64,000 nt of DNA, taken from G965276765 sp965276825 (GTDB taxonomy: Bacteria; Actinomycetota; Acidimicrobiia; Acidimicrobiales; Palsa-688). Numbering within the stretch: the stretch's first letter is position 1; each line of letters starts with the position of its first letter. The notes under the pieces are model-generated. The model worked only from the letters and a program-made list of their open reading frames with translations, was not told where the DNA came from and did no database searches. Made by a program: the position numbers and the translations under genes. Of this stretch, positions 7,190 through 15,725 are shown in pieces. The DNA is taken from positions 930,001 to 994,000 of the forward strand of contig OZ255630.1 of the NCBI GenBank assembly GCA_965276825.1, read 5' to 3'.

Positions 7190-9148
7190 ATGCCCGACAC
7201 GATCACGATCAACCTGCCCGACGGCTCCCCGCGGGAGTTGCCCGAAGGGGCGACCGCGTCGGTCCTGGCCGCCTCCATCGGCTCGCGACTGGCCAGGGCG
7301 GCGGTGGCCGCCACCGTCGACGGCGTGGAGCGCGACCTCGACGCGCCGCTGCCCGACGGCGCCACCGTCGCCATCGTCACCGCGGAGTCGCCGGCCGGGC
7401 GTCACGTGCTGCGCCACTCCACCGCCCACGTGCTGGCCCAGGCGGTCACCGACCTGTGGCCCGGCGCCCGCTTCGCCATCGGCCCGCCCATCGAGGACGG
7501 CTTCTACTACGACTTCGACCTGCCCGGCGGCGCGCACTTCACCGAGGCGGACCTGGGCCGCATCGAGGAGCGCATGCGGGCCATCGTGGCCGAGGGCCAA
7601 CCCTTCGTCCGCGAGGAGCACAGCGTGGCCGACGGGCTGGCCCTCTTCGCCGACCAGCCGTACAAGACCGAGATCATCGAGGGGGTCGACCGCTCGGAGG
7701 GCGCGGCCGACGGGGTGGTGAGCGCCTACCGCAACACGCCCGGCTTCGTGGACCTCTGCCGCGGCCCCCACGTGCCGACCACCGGCCGACTCGGGCACTT
7801 CAAGTTGATGAAGGTGGCGGCGGCCTACTGGCGCGGCGACGAGCACCGCCAGCAGCTGCAACGGATCTACGGCACCGCCTGGGAGTCGAAGGCGGCCCTC
7901 GACGAGCACCTGCACCGCCTCGAGGAAGCCGAGCGGCGCGACCACCGCCGCCTCGGTGCGGAGCTCGACCTGTTCCACTTCCCGCCCGAGATCGGCGGCG
8001 GCCTCCCCGTGTTCCACCCCAAAGGCGGCCTGGTCCGCAAGCTGATGGAGGACCACGCCAGGACCGAGCACGAGCGGGCCGGCTACCAGTTCGTCTACAC
8101 CCCGCACCTGGCCAAGTCGACGCTGTTCGAGACCTCGGGCCACCTCGGTTGGTACGCGGAGGCCATGTTCCCCCCGATGGAGATGGAGGGGGCGACGTAC
8201 TACCCCAAGCCGATGAACTGCCCGATGCACTTCTTGATCTACAAGGACCGCCAGCACTCCTACCGGGAGCTGCCGATCCGGTTGTTCGAGTTGGGCACGG
8301 TGTACCGCTTCGAGCGCTCGGGGGTGCTCAACGGGCTGCTCCGGGTCCGGGGCTTCGCCCAGGACGACAGCCACATCTTCTGCGCGCGGGACCAGCTGGC
8401 CGACGAGCTGGCCAGCCTGCTGGCGTTCGTGATCCGGATCCTGCGCACCTTCGGGCTGACCGAGTTCGAGGCCGAGCTGGCCACCAGGCCCGACGAGTAC
8501 GTCGGCGAGCCCGAGGAGTGGGACGAGGCCACCGTGGCCCTCCGCCAGGCCCTCGACACCTCCGGGGTGCCCTACGTGGTGGCCGAGGGCGAGGGGGCGT
8601 TCTACGCCCCCAAGATCGACGTCCACGTGCGCGATGCCATCGGACGGCGCTGGCAGGTCTCCACCCTCCAGGTCGACCTCCAGATGGCCCAGCGCTTCGA
8701 CCTGACCTACGTCGGCGCCGACAACGACCGGCACCGCCCCTTCGTCGTCCACCGGGCGCTGTTCGGCTCGGTGGAGCGCTTCTTCGGGATCCTGCTCGAG
8801 CACTACGCCGGGGCCTTCCCGACGTGGCTGGCGCCGGTCCAGGTCCGCGTGCTGCCGGTGCGCGACGACCACGAGGCCTACGCCTCGACGGTGGCTGCCC
8901 AGCTGGCCGAGGCGGGGCTTCGCGTCGAGGTGGCGGAGGCCGACCAGCCGCTCGGGGCCAGGGTGCGCAAGGGCAAGGTGGAGAAGCTGCCGTACCTGCT
9001 CGTCGTCGGCGACGACGACGTGGCCGCGGGGACCGTCGGGGTCAACGCCAGGGGCGAGGAGCGGGCCAGGCGCAACGTCCCCGTCGACGCCTTCGTGGCC
9101 AGCGTGGTCGCCGAGGTCGCCGATCGGCGCACCACCGTCGACGCGTGA
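7190..9148 (+). CDS. thrS: threonine-tRNA ligase
   Basis: Charges tRNA-Thr in the cytoplasm; 652 residues, the usual length. Domains in order: TGS (about 1-65), editing domain with 'HSTAHVLAQAV', class II catalytic core, anticodon-binding domain ('VRVLPVRDDHEAYA' onward). Motif 2 is 'RFERSGVLNGLLRVRGF' and motif 3 'FGSVERFFGILLEHYAG'. The zinc ligands are the Cys of 'MNCPMH' and the His of 'DDSHIF' and 'VVHRAL'. The ATG at 7190 gives the intact TGS domain 'MPDTITINLPDGS'. It heads the conserved thrS-HIT-pgsA-patA-pimA block. Confidence 0.97.
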   Translation: MPDTITINLPDGSPRELPEGATASVLAASIGSRLARAAVAATVDGVERDLDAPLPDGATVAIVTAESPAGRHVLRHSTAHVLAQAVTDLWPGARFAIGPPIEDGFYYDFDLPGGAHFTEADLGRIEERMRAIVAEGQPFVREEHSVADGLALFADQPYKTEIIEGVDRSEGAADGVVSAYRNTPGFVDLCRGPHVPTTGRLGHFKLMKVAAAYWRGDEHRQQLQRIYGTAWESKAALDEHLHRLEEAERRDHRRLGAELDLFHFPPEIGGGLPVFHPKGGLVRKLMEDHARTEHERAGYQFVYTPHLAKSTLFETSGHLGWYAEAMFPPMEMEGATYYPKPMNCPMHFLIYKDRQHSYRELPIRLFELGTVYRFERSGVLNGLLRVRGFAQDDSHIFCARDQLADELASLLAFVIRILRTFGLTEFEAELATRPDEYVGEPEEWDEATVALRQALDTSGVPYVVAEGEGAFYAPKIDVHVRDAIGRRWQVSTLQVDLQMAQRFDLTYVGADNDRHRPFVVHRALFGSVERFFGILLEHYAGAFPTWLAPVQVRVLPVRDDHEAYASTVAAQLAEAGLRVEVAEADQPLGARVRKGKVEKLPYLLVVGDDDVAAGTVGVNARGEERARRNVPVDAFVASVVAEVADRRTTVDA

Positions 9149-9723
9149 GCGGCCCGATGAGCGGCCTCGACCACCTCTGGGCCGGCTGGCGGACCGAGTA
9201 CCTGACCGCCACCACCGAGGAGGAGCGCTCGACCAGCCCGGGGCAGGCGGGCACGGGTGGAGCGGGCACGGGTGGAGCGGGCACCGCAGGGCGGTGCGTG
9301 TTCTGCCGGATCCTCGGGTCGGGGCTGCCCGACACCGAGACCCACGTGGTGTGGCGCCACCCGGCCGGGGAGGTGGTGGCCCTGCTCAACGCCTACCCCT
9401 ACGCCACCGGCCACCTGATGGTCATGCCGGTCCGCCACACCGGCGACCTCGAGACCCTGGAGTCAGAGGAGACAGAGGCGCTGTGGGCGGGGGTGGCCAC
9501 CGCCGTCACCGCCGTCAAGGCGGCCTACCGGCCCGACGGCCTCAACGTCGGCGCCAACCTGGGCCGGGCGGCCGGCGCCGGCGTGCCCGGGCACCTGCAC
9601 CTCCACGTGTTGCCCCGCTGGGCCGGCGACAGCAATTTCATGACCGCCGTGGCCGAGACCCGGGTCCTACCCGAGGCCCTCGACGTCACCGCGGCCAAGC
9701 TGCGGGAGGCCTGGCCGGCGTAG
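9145..9723 (+). CDS. HIT-family hydrolase / Ap4A phosphorylase-like
   Basis: A 192-residue histidine-triad protein. The triad is 'GHLHLHVLPRW' near residue 153, preceded by 'LNAYPYATGHLMVMP'. A CxxC pair 'CVFCRI' at about residues 52-55 may bind zinc. It resembles mycobacterial Rv2613c, known as a diadenosine tetraphosphate phosphorylase, which also follows thrS. The GTG start overlaps the thrS stop as GTGA; the ATG at 9157 is an in-frame alternative. Between the N-terminus and the HIT domain a short GC-rich tandem repeat encodes Gly-Thr-Gly-Gly-Ala. Confidence 0.87.
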   Translation: MSGPMSGLDHLWAGWRTEYLTATTEEERSTSPGQAGTGGAGTGGAGTAGRCVFCRILGSGLPDTETHVVWRHPAGEVVALLNAYPYATGHLMVMPVRHTGDLETLESEETEALWAGVATAVTAVKAAYRPDGLNVGANLGRAAGAGVPGHLHLHVLPRWAGDSNFMTAVAETRVLPEALDVTAAKLREAWPA

Positions 9724-9742
9724 CCGCGACTGCGGCGCCCCC

Positions 9743-10180
9743 TCAGCCCTCGGGCCAATGCACCTCGGCGACGAAGCCGCCGTCGACCTCGGCCGGGACC
9801 TCGACGGCTCCCTCGGGGCCGAAGCGCACCCGGACCAGGTAGCGCCCGGCGGGGAGGGAGTCGAACATCGCCGTGTGGATGGTGGCCGCCGGCAGGTGGC
9901 GGGGCCGGACGGCGACGTGCTCACCGACCCAGACCCCGGGATCGGGCCGGATCTCGAGCTCTTGGCCGTCGAGGTGGGCCGGCGTGTGCACGATGAGCGC
10001 GCCCCGGTCACCCCCGATGTCGAGCATGACCGTGCCGGGCCCGCTCGGCTCGGGCAGCACCTCGGCGCCGCCGTGGGTGTGTCCACCCTCGTCCGGGCGG
10101 CCGTCGTTGTGCGAGTGCCCGTCCTCGTGCGAGTGGCCGGGCGCCGGCTGGTGGGGGGAAGGGCACTCCACCTCGTTCAA
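9743..10180 (-). CDS. histidine-rich 'LDIG' protein, copy A
   Basis: A 145-residue protein of unknown function. The N-terminal third has 'HSHEDGHSHNDG' and 'HTHGG', a likely metal-binding stretch. The rest is a compact beta-type domain starting 'VMLDIGGDRGALIVHTP' and containing 'LPAGRYLVRVRFG'. The same core recurs in the gene at 12301-12708. It starts at TTG, overlapping the stop of the Tat gene as TTGA, so it is the last gene of the three-gene operon. There is no signal peptide. I know similar proteins only as hypothetical neighbours of DUF4331 genes. Confidence 0.72.
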   Translation of the reverse strand: MNEVECPSPHQPAPGHSHEDGHSHNDGRPDEGGHTHGGAEVLPEPSGPGTVMLDIGGDRGALIVHTPAHLDGQELEIRPDPGVWVGEHVAVRPRHLPAATIHTAMFDSLPAGRYLVRVRFGPEGAVEVPAEVDGGFVAEVHWPEG

Positions 10181-10611
10181 CCCCCGGCGGCCTTCACGGC
10201 CTGGGCCAGCGACCTGGCCAGCTGCGGGTTGGTGACCGAGAAGGTCTGGTTGCCGTAGAAGAAGCGCATCTCGCCGCTCGACACGTCGCTGACGTGCGCG
10301 ACCAGCTGCTGGCTCACCCCTGCGGCCTCGCCCTCCACCACCGGAGCGGCGCCGGCAGCGGACGCGGCGGCCCCGGACACGGCCGGGGCGTCGGCTTCGG
10401 CGCCCGACAGCAGCGATGGGAGCCCGGGTACGGCGGCGGCCATGCCGGCGGCGGCGACGCCGACGGAGCCGGTGGCGAGGAACCTGCGCCTGCTCATGTC
10501 GAGCAGCCCGCGGACGCCCCCCGGCCCGGCGCCGCGGGTGTCCGCGACGCCGGGCTCGTTGCTCCCGTCGGAGGCGGTGGCCTCGTCAGGGGTGGTGGGG
10601 TCGGTGCTCAC
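10177..10611 (-). CDS. small Tat-exported protein, copy A
   Basis: A 144-residue protein with a long polar leader of about 40 residues, then the twin-arginine motif 'SRRRFLATG' and a hydrophobic stretch rich in Ala and Val. The mature C-terminus 'LVAHVSDVSSGEMRFFYG' and 'TNPQLARSLAQAVKAA' is clearly related to the 91-residue protein at 14260-14535. The GTG at 10611 overlaps the DUF4331 stop as GTGA, preferred over the TTG at 10629. Export by Tat implies a folded protein, possibly with a cofactor or a partner carried along. Its function is unknown. Confidence 0.8.
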   Translation of the reverse strand: MSTDPTTPDEATASDGSNEPGVADTRGAGPGGVRGLLDMSRRRFLATGSVGVAAAGMAAAVPGLPSLLSGAEADAPAVSGAAASAAGAAPVVEGEAAGVSQQLVAHVSDVSSGEMRFFYGNQTFSVTNPQLARSLAQAVKAAGG

Positions 10612-12116
10612 CTGACGCCGGGCGCCCAAGCGGTCTTGCCGATCTTGAAGCCGCTGTGGGGGTAGGCCAGGTACGGGAACTCGCGCAGCAGGTAGCCCTC
10701 GGTGCCCTTGGCCCTGCGGTCACGGGCATTGCTGGCCAGGTACTGGTTGAGGACACCCTTGCTGACCGCCTTGTCGGGCTTGAACGACGGGTCGACCAGC
10801 GGAAGGGTGGCGCCGGCGAGGGCGAGCAGCTCGATGCTGACCACGTCGTCGAACACGCGACGACCGTTGGGGAAGCCCGTGTAGTCGCCGCCGAGCACGC
10901 CCAGGTTGCTCTGGAGGCCCTGGTGACGAACACCCAGGTTCAGGCGCTGCATCTCGGCGGTCACCCCGCTCTGGGCCAGGTTGTTGTGGAACGCCTTGAT
11001 GACCGTCTTCCCGTTGACGGTAGCCGGGATGCCGGTGAGGAAGATGGCCTCGATGTCGGGGCGGCCCGCCCCGGTCCCGTTGGCTGCGTTGTAGCTCTTG
11101 AGGTTGGGGAACACGCCCGGGTACAGGTCGGGCAGCAGCTCGGCCAGCGCCGGGTTCTTGAAGTACTGGACGAAGTTCTTGTCCCCGACCGGCTGGTAGC
11201 CGTTCCATGCGTCCTTCGACGCCATCGGGATGAGCAGCTCGTTGACCAGCGGGTTGCCGAGGCGGGAGACCTGCTCCAGGCCGCCGGAGGCGACGTAGGC
11301 GCCGTTGTTGGTTGTGGGGGGGCCGTAGACCCGGCTGGCGGGCCTCGACGCGCTGGTCCACACGCCGATCACCGCACCGTCCTCGTACCGGTTGACCGGC
11401 ACGCGCCCGGTGGAGGTCACCTCGTGCACGGGCACCTGGATGGCCAGGCTGTGCACGTTGATGGCGCCGAGCGAGTTGATGCTCGCCTCCATCTTGCCGA
11501 GCCCGGTGTTGCGCAGGCCGAAGGTGGTGTGATCGGCCTCGAGGGGCCGGATGATCCCCAGATCGAAGACCGCGCCCAGGTCGACGTAGAAGCCGTCGGA
11601 CCGCTGACCGGCGAACACCCGCCCGCTGTAGGGGCCGTTGGCGAAACGGACCGTGGCCTCGTTGGCCAGGCGGTTGTAGTCCGGCGTCGACAGGGGCCCG
11701 ATGTTGCACGGGGGGCAGGGGTGCGTGCCGAGGTCCGTCGTGGTCTTGACCGTGCCGTCGGTGTTGTAGTCGAGGCGGGTCAGCGTGTAGGTCTGCTTGC
11801 GCATCCAGTTGGGATCCCGGAGGTACCGGATCGGGCCCGTGTTGTAGAGGTAGCTCGTCGGGTTGGTCGTCGTCGTGAAGTTGAAGCGGTAGACGATGCT
11901 GGGCGTGCCCGAGCCCGTGTTGTCGATGTTGATGTCGTAGGTGACATCGTCGCCGAACTCGTAGAAGTTGGGGCCGCCGTCGGGCAGCTGGAACGGCAGG
12001 TAGTTGGCGATCAGGCAGACGTAGCGGGAGTCGTTGGGATCGACGAACGCGTACACGTCCGTGCTGTCCGCGACGGGATCCTTACTGATCTGCGGTGCTT
12101 CGCGATGCGATGACAC
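10608..12116 (-). CDS. DUF4331 protein, copy A
   Basis: A 502-residue protein starting directly with the DUF4331 hallmark 'EAPQISKDPVADSTDVYAF', followed by 'LPDGGPNFYEFGDDV' and 'YDINIDNTGSG'. It has a 'CPPCNIG' CxxC near residue 140 and ends with the conserved 'FPYLAYPHSGF'. There is no signal peptide. The GTG start at 12116 is set by homology with copy B and by an AGAGG ribosome site nine bases upstream. The domain's biochemical function is unknown. It is coupled to the Tat protein by GTGA, which suggests the two act together. Confidence 0.88.
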   Translation of the reverse strand: MSSHREAPQISKDPVADSTDVYAFVDPNDSRYVCLIANYLPFQLPDGGPNFYEFGDDVTYDINIDNTGSGTPSIVYRFNFTTTTNPTSYLYNTGPIRYLRDPNWMRKQTYTLTRLDYNTDGTVKTTTDLGTHPCPPCNIGPLSTPDYNRLANEATVRFANGPYSGRVFAGQRSDGFYVDLGAVFDLGIIRPLEADHTTFGLRNTGLGKMEASINSLGAINVHSLAIQVPVHEVTSTGRVPVNRYEDGAVIGVWTSASRPASRVYGPPTTNNGAYVASGGLEQVSRLGNPLVNELLIPMASKDAWNGYQPVGDKNFVQYFKNPALAELLPDLYPGVFPNLKSYNAANGTGAGRPDIEAIFLTGIPATVNGKTVIKAFHNNLAQSGVTAEMQRLNLGVRHQGLQSNLGVLGGDYTGFPNGRRVFDDVVSIELLALAGATLPLVDPSFKPDKAVSKGVLNQYLASNARDRRAKGTEGYLLREFPYLAYPHSGFKIGKTAWAPGVR

Positions 12117-12177
12117 GGGCGTTCCTCTCGTTCGGATGGGTCGCACGGTCCCCTCCCTCGAGGTCCCGCGCAGGATG

Positions 12178-12183
12178 ACCATA
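12178..12183 (-). promoter_or_regulatory. possible -10 box for the copy A operon
   Basis: TATGGT on the minus strand, about 60 bases before the GTG of DUF4331 copy A. It sits in the 184-base gap (12117-12300) that separates the two module copies, suggesting that copy A has its own promoter. No convincing -35 is visible. Confidence 0.3.
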
Positions 12184-12300
12184 CCCATTCCGCCGACTTC
12201 CGGACGGCATAGCAAACTTCCATCCACTATTGCATCCCGCTCCGAATGTGCCTTCGTAGGCCGAGGCATGACGTGATCGAGATAGCCGGGACCGGACCGA

Positions 12301-12708
12301 TCAGGTCGAAAGACCTCGGCCGCTGTCCGTCGTGCGGCAATTGCCCGCTTGGAACTCGGTGATTCGACCTCCGAGGACCGAGACCTCCCCGAGGGCCCGG
12401 TCGTCGAGCCCCCACACCAGGTAGGCGCCCTCGACCAGCTCGGGATAGACGCCGGCGACGAGCTCCCGGTTCATGGCCCGTCGTCGGCGGATCATGGTGT
12501 GGGTGTGGTGGCTGCGGGGCGCGCCGACGGGGGTCAGGTCGATCTCCTGGCCTAGGCACGTCTCGTCGGCGTAGAGGATCAGGGCCCCGATGTCGTCGCC
12601 GATGTCGAGGACGAGCGCCTCGGGAGGGCCGTCGGTGGGTCCGGAGTCGACGTAGGGCTGCTCGTCGACTCCGGGCCCGTCAGGGATGCCCCCTGCGCGA
12701 CGGTTCAT
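12301..12708 (-). CDS. 'LDIG' protein, copy B
   Basis: A 135-residue protein sharing the core of the 9743-10180 product: 'LVLDIGDDIGALILYADE' aligns with 'VMLDIGGDRGALIVHTP', and 'LVEGAYLVWGLDD' with 'LPAGRYLVRVRFG'. The His-rich N-terminus of copy A is replaced by an acidic one; His residues occur instead at 'SHHTHTM'. The ATG at 12708 lies 16 bases after the DUF4331 copy B stop. The function is unknown. The paralogy between the two LDIG genes is seen directly. Confidence 0.7.
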   Translation of the reverse strand: MNRRAGGIPDGPGVDEQPYVDSGPTDGPPEALVLDIGDDIGALILYADETCLGQEIDLTPVGAPRSHHTHTMIRRRRAMNRELVAGVYPELVEGAYLVWGLDDRALGEVSVLGGRITEFQAGNCRTTDSGRGLST

Positions 12709-12724
12709 GACCGGCCCGTGCTAC

Positions 12725-14209
12725 CTACAGCTCGGGGTTGCGGTTTTCGGCCGGGGTGCTCGGCGGGTTGGAGAAGCCGCCGTGGGGATCGGCCAGGTAG
12801 GGGAACCGCCGCTGATAGGCGCGGGGGTTCTTGGCCACCCCCTGGCTGACGAGGGCGACGGCCTTGTCGGGCGTGTAGCTCTTGTCGACCAGTGGGATGG
12901 TGGCGCCGGCCACCGCCTTCAGCGAGATGGTCACCACGTCATCGGTGACCCGGCGCCCGTTGGGGTAGCCGGCCAGGTCGCCGCCGATGAGGCCCAGATC
13001 GCTGGTCCCCCCGCCGTTCCTGCCCGTCGGCTCGATGGCCATGTTGAGTCGGAGGAGCTCGGCGATGACCTTGCCGCCCTGATAGGTGCCGTGGCCGAAG
13101 GCGGCGCCGATCACGCTGCCGGGGATGCCGGTGGCGAAGATGGCGACCAGGTCGGCGCGCGGCTTGGTGTACGCCTTCAGGTTGGGGAAGGCGCCGGGGT
13201 ACAGGACGGGAAGCAGGTTCTGGACCTCGGGGTGCTCGACGGCCGCCGCGAACTGCTTGTCGTTCGCCGGGAGCTGGCTGTTGAAGTAGTCCTTCTTGCT
13301 CATCGGCACGACGACCTCGTTGACCAACGGGTTGCCCAGGCGTGACACCTGCTGGTACGGACCGGTGGCGGTGGTGACGCCGGTCTTGGCGTCGAACATG
13401 CGGGCCTTCTGCCGGCTGGCCGTGGTGTGGACGCCGATCACCGCGTTGGGATCGTCCGGGCCCGTCGGGCGCCGTCCGTTGCGGGTCAGCTCGCTGATCG
13501 GCACCTGGATGGCGATGGAGTGGACGTTCTTGTCCTGCAGCGAGTTGATGCCCTTGGCGTTGCGGTGCGGCGGCAGGGCGTGGTCGCTCGAGATGGGACG
13601 CAGATCGGCCAGGTCGAAGATGGAGCCGAGGTCCACGAAGAAGCCCTCGGCGCGCTGGCCGGCGAAGACCTTGGTGCCGTCGGACAGCTCGTAGGTGGCC
13701 GCCGCCGACAGCTGGTGGTAGTTGGGGGTGGAGCGCACACCGACGTTGCACGGCGGGCACGAGAACACTTCGCCACCACGGTGTCGCAACGCGGTCCTCC
13801 TGCCCGTCTGGTGGTCGATGCGCGTCACCCGGTAGGTCTGGCGCCGGTTCCACGTCGAGCTGTAGACACCGTCGGTCTCGGTGATCGGTCCGGTGTTGTA
13901 GAGGAACGTGTTGGGGTCGAGGATCCTGGTCGTGAAGTGGAACTGGTAGCTGATCGACGCATAGCCGGAGCCCGTGTTGTCGATGTGAATGTGGTACAGC
14001 ACGTCCTCCCCTTCGGCCCGGCCGTTGCCGACCGCGGTCTTGGCGCCGAACTCGAAGAAGTTGGGACCGCCGTCGGGGTCCTGCACGGGGATGTAGTTGG
14101 CCAGGATGGTGACGGTGTCGTGGCGGTCCGGGCTGACGAACGCATAGACGTCGGTGCTGTCAGCGACCGGATCCTGGGAGATCGCCGGTGCTTCTTTGTG
14201 TGAGGACAT
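12725..14209 (-). CDS. DUF4331 protein, copy B
   Basis: A 494-residue paralogue of copy A, beginning 'MSSHKEAPAISQDP' and sharing 'GGPNFFEFG', 'IHIDNTGSG', 'CPPCNVG', 'VFAGQRAEGFFVDLG', 'VSRLGNPLVNE' and 'FPYLADPHGGF'. It is large and soluble with no signal peptide. The ATG at 14209 lies 50 bases after the Tat-signal gene. Similarity along the whole length shows the two DUF4331 genes are duplicates, but they are diverged enough (roughly half identical by eye) that the duplication is old. Confidence 0.9.
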   Translation of the reverse strand: MSSHKEAPAISQDPVADSTDVYAFVSPDRHDTVTILANYIPVQDPDGGPNFFEFGAKTAVGNGRAEGEDVLYHIHIDNTGSGYASISYQFHFTTRILDPNTFLYNTGPITETDGVYSSTWNRRQTYRVTRIDHQTGRRTALRHRGGEVFSCPPCNVGVRSTPNYHQLSAAATYELSDGTKVFAGQRAEGFFVDLGSIFDLADLRPISSDHALPPHRNAKGINSLQDKNVHSIAIQVPISELTRNGRRPTGPDDPNAVIGVHTTASRQKARMFDAKTGVTTATGPYQQVSRLGNPLVNEVVVPMSKKDYFNSQLPANDKQFAAAVEHPEVQNLLPVLYPGAFPNLKAYTKPRADLVAIFATGIPGSVIGAAFGHGTYQGGKVIAELLRLNMAIEPTGRNGGGTSDLGLIGGDLAGYPNGRRVTDDVVTISLKAVAGATIPLVDKSYTPDKAVALVSQGVAKNPRAYQRRFPYLADPHGGFSNPPSTPAENRNPEL

Positions 14210-14259
14210 GGCTCAGCTTTCCTTCGAAGGGATGGAGGTGGTGGTCGTCGACGCGCAGA

Positions 14260-14535
14260 TCACTGCGCAGCTCGCAGCAGTTGCTGCGCCATGTCGCGGT
14301 TGGTGTAGGTGACCTCACGGGTGCCGAAGAGGATCGAGATCTCGCCCTTCTTGGCGTCGACCACGTGGGCGATCACCCCCGACCCCTCGAGCACCGGGCC
14401 CTCCGGCGCAGGAGCGGCATCAGCCGTGCCCGCCGCCCCCAGCAGGCTGGTGCCTCCCGCGGCCACGGCTCCGACGGCGGCCGCGCTGACCGACGCTCGG
14501 CGGATGAAGCGACGCCGGCTGATGTTCTCAGGCAT
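14260..14535 (-). CDS. small Tat-exported protein, copy B
   Basis: A 91-residue protein starting 'MPENISRRRFIRRASVS', a clear twin-arginine signal followed by an Ala/Gly-rich hydrophobic segment ending near 'ADAAPA', a plausible cleavage site. The mature part of about 45 residues contains 'VIAHVVDAKKGEISILFG' and 'TNRDMAQQLLRAA', like copy A. An AAGGAG ribosome site lies 6 bases before the ATG. It is the first gene of the minus-strand island. The 299 bases between it and pgsA hold both promoters but nothing else I can identify, apart from a TACCGT hexamer at 14779-14784 facing pgsA. Confidence 0.85.
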   Translation of the reverse strand: MPENISRRRFIRRASVSAAAVGAVAAGGTSLLGAAGTADAAPAPEGPVLEGSGVIAHVVDAKKGEISILFGTREVTYTNRDMAQQLLRAAQ

Positions 14536-14834
14536 GTATGGCTCCTTGTTGAGTGTGGACACTTCTTCTGGTTTCCCTGCGAGAGCTACGGAGCCGACGA
14601 CCCGTCCGGATGAAGGTGCCAGGAAACTTTCTCCGGGCGGCCCTTGCCCGCCCACCGGTGCTCCTGGTGGCCGGCCACTGCACCGCTGCCCGGGCGCAAC
14701 GTAGCCGAATTTGCGGGGGGCGAGCCGGCCCGCCACCGTGGGTGGTCGGCGGCGGCGGGGCCACTGACGGCCCGGTGCTACCGTGACCACGAGTCGGCCT
14801 CTCGCCGAGCAGCCGACCAAGGAGCAGGCAGCAC

Positions 14835-15665
14835 GTGTTCGACGGGCGTTTCCGGACTGGGGTCGACCGGGTGGTCCGCCCCGTCGGTGTCGCCCTGGTG
14901 CGAACGGGGCTCTCGCCCGACCACCTGACCGCCTTCGGCCTGGCTCTCTCGGTCCCGACGGCGTTGGCCATCGGCAGCGGCCACCTCTGGGTCGGCCTGG
15001 CCCTCCTGGTGCTCTCCGCGGTGCCCGACCTGCTCGACGGCGCGCTGGCCAAGGCGGCGGGTCGCACCACGGTGCGCGGCGCGTTCTTCGACTCGGTGTG
15101 CGATCGCGTCACCGACACCCTCGTGCTCGGCGGGATCGCCTGGTACCTCGAGGCCCGCCACGGCGGCCACGCCGCCATGCTGCCCTTCGCCATCCTGGGG
15201 GCGTCACTGCTGATCTCGTACCTGCGGGCCAAGGCCGAGTCGCTCGGCTTCGACGCCAAGGGCGGCCTCATGGAGCGGGCCGAGCGGGTGGTGGTGCTCT
15301 GCGCCGGCCTGGCGGTCAACTTCCTCCTCGTTCCCCTCCTGTGGGTCATGCTCGGGCTGACCCTGATCACCGCCGGGCAACGCTTCGCCAAGGTGTGGAG
15401 GCAGGCCACGGCGGCCGAGGGACTGGCCAGGGCTCGTCCCGTCGCTGACGGCGCGGCCCGGGGTGGATCGGCCACCGACGCCCCAGGCGTGGCCCCCGTG
15501 GCCGAGCGCTGGCGGGCGTGGCGGGAGTCCACCGGGTGGACCCCGCGCAGCAGCCGCTACGGCTCACCAGCGGCGCGTGACGGCGCCGCCGACCGCTGGC
15601 GCGGGCGTCGGCGGCGCAGGGCGGAGACGGCGTCGGACCGTCGCCGCGGCACCCGCGGGCCCTGA
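14835..15665 (+). CDS. pgsA: phosphatidylinositol phosphate synthase (CDP-alcohol phosphotransferase)
   Basis: A membrane enzyme of 276 residues that condenses CDP-diacylglycerol with inositol phosphate, the first step towards phosphatidylinositol mannosides. The CDP-alcohol motif is present as 'DLLDGALAK' and 'GAFFDSVCDRVTD' near residues 62-95; the usual DGxxAR reads DGxxAK. Several hydrophobic helices span residues 35-190. The C-terminal 80 residues form an Arg/Ala-rich, probably disordered tail not typical of the family. The GTG at 14835 has 'AAGGAG' upstream. The order pgsA, acyltransferase, pimA supports this role over glycerophosphate synthase. Confidence 0.88.
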   Translation: MFDGRFRTGVDRVVRPVGVALVRTGLSPDHLTAFGLALSVPTALAIGSGHLWVGLALLVLSAVPDLLDGALAKAAGRTTVRGAFFDSVCDRVTDTLVLGGIAWYLEARHGGHAAMLPFAILGASLLISYLRAKAESLGFDAKGGLMERAERVVVLCAGLAVNFLLVPLLWVMLGLTLITAGQRFAKVWRQATAAEGLARARPVADGAARGGSATDAPGVAPVAERWRAWRESTGWTPRSSRYGSPAARDGAADRWRGRRRRRAETASDRRRGTRGP

Positions 15666-15725
15666 CGTGGAAGCACAGCGGACGCGGCAGCCGCTGGGGG
15701 TGCGCCAGCTCCCCCGGCGGGATGG

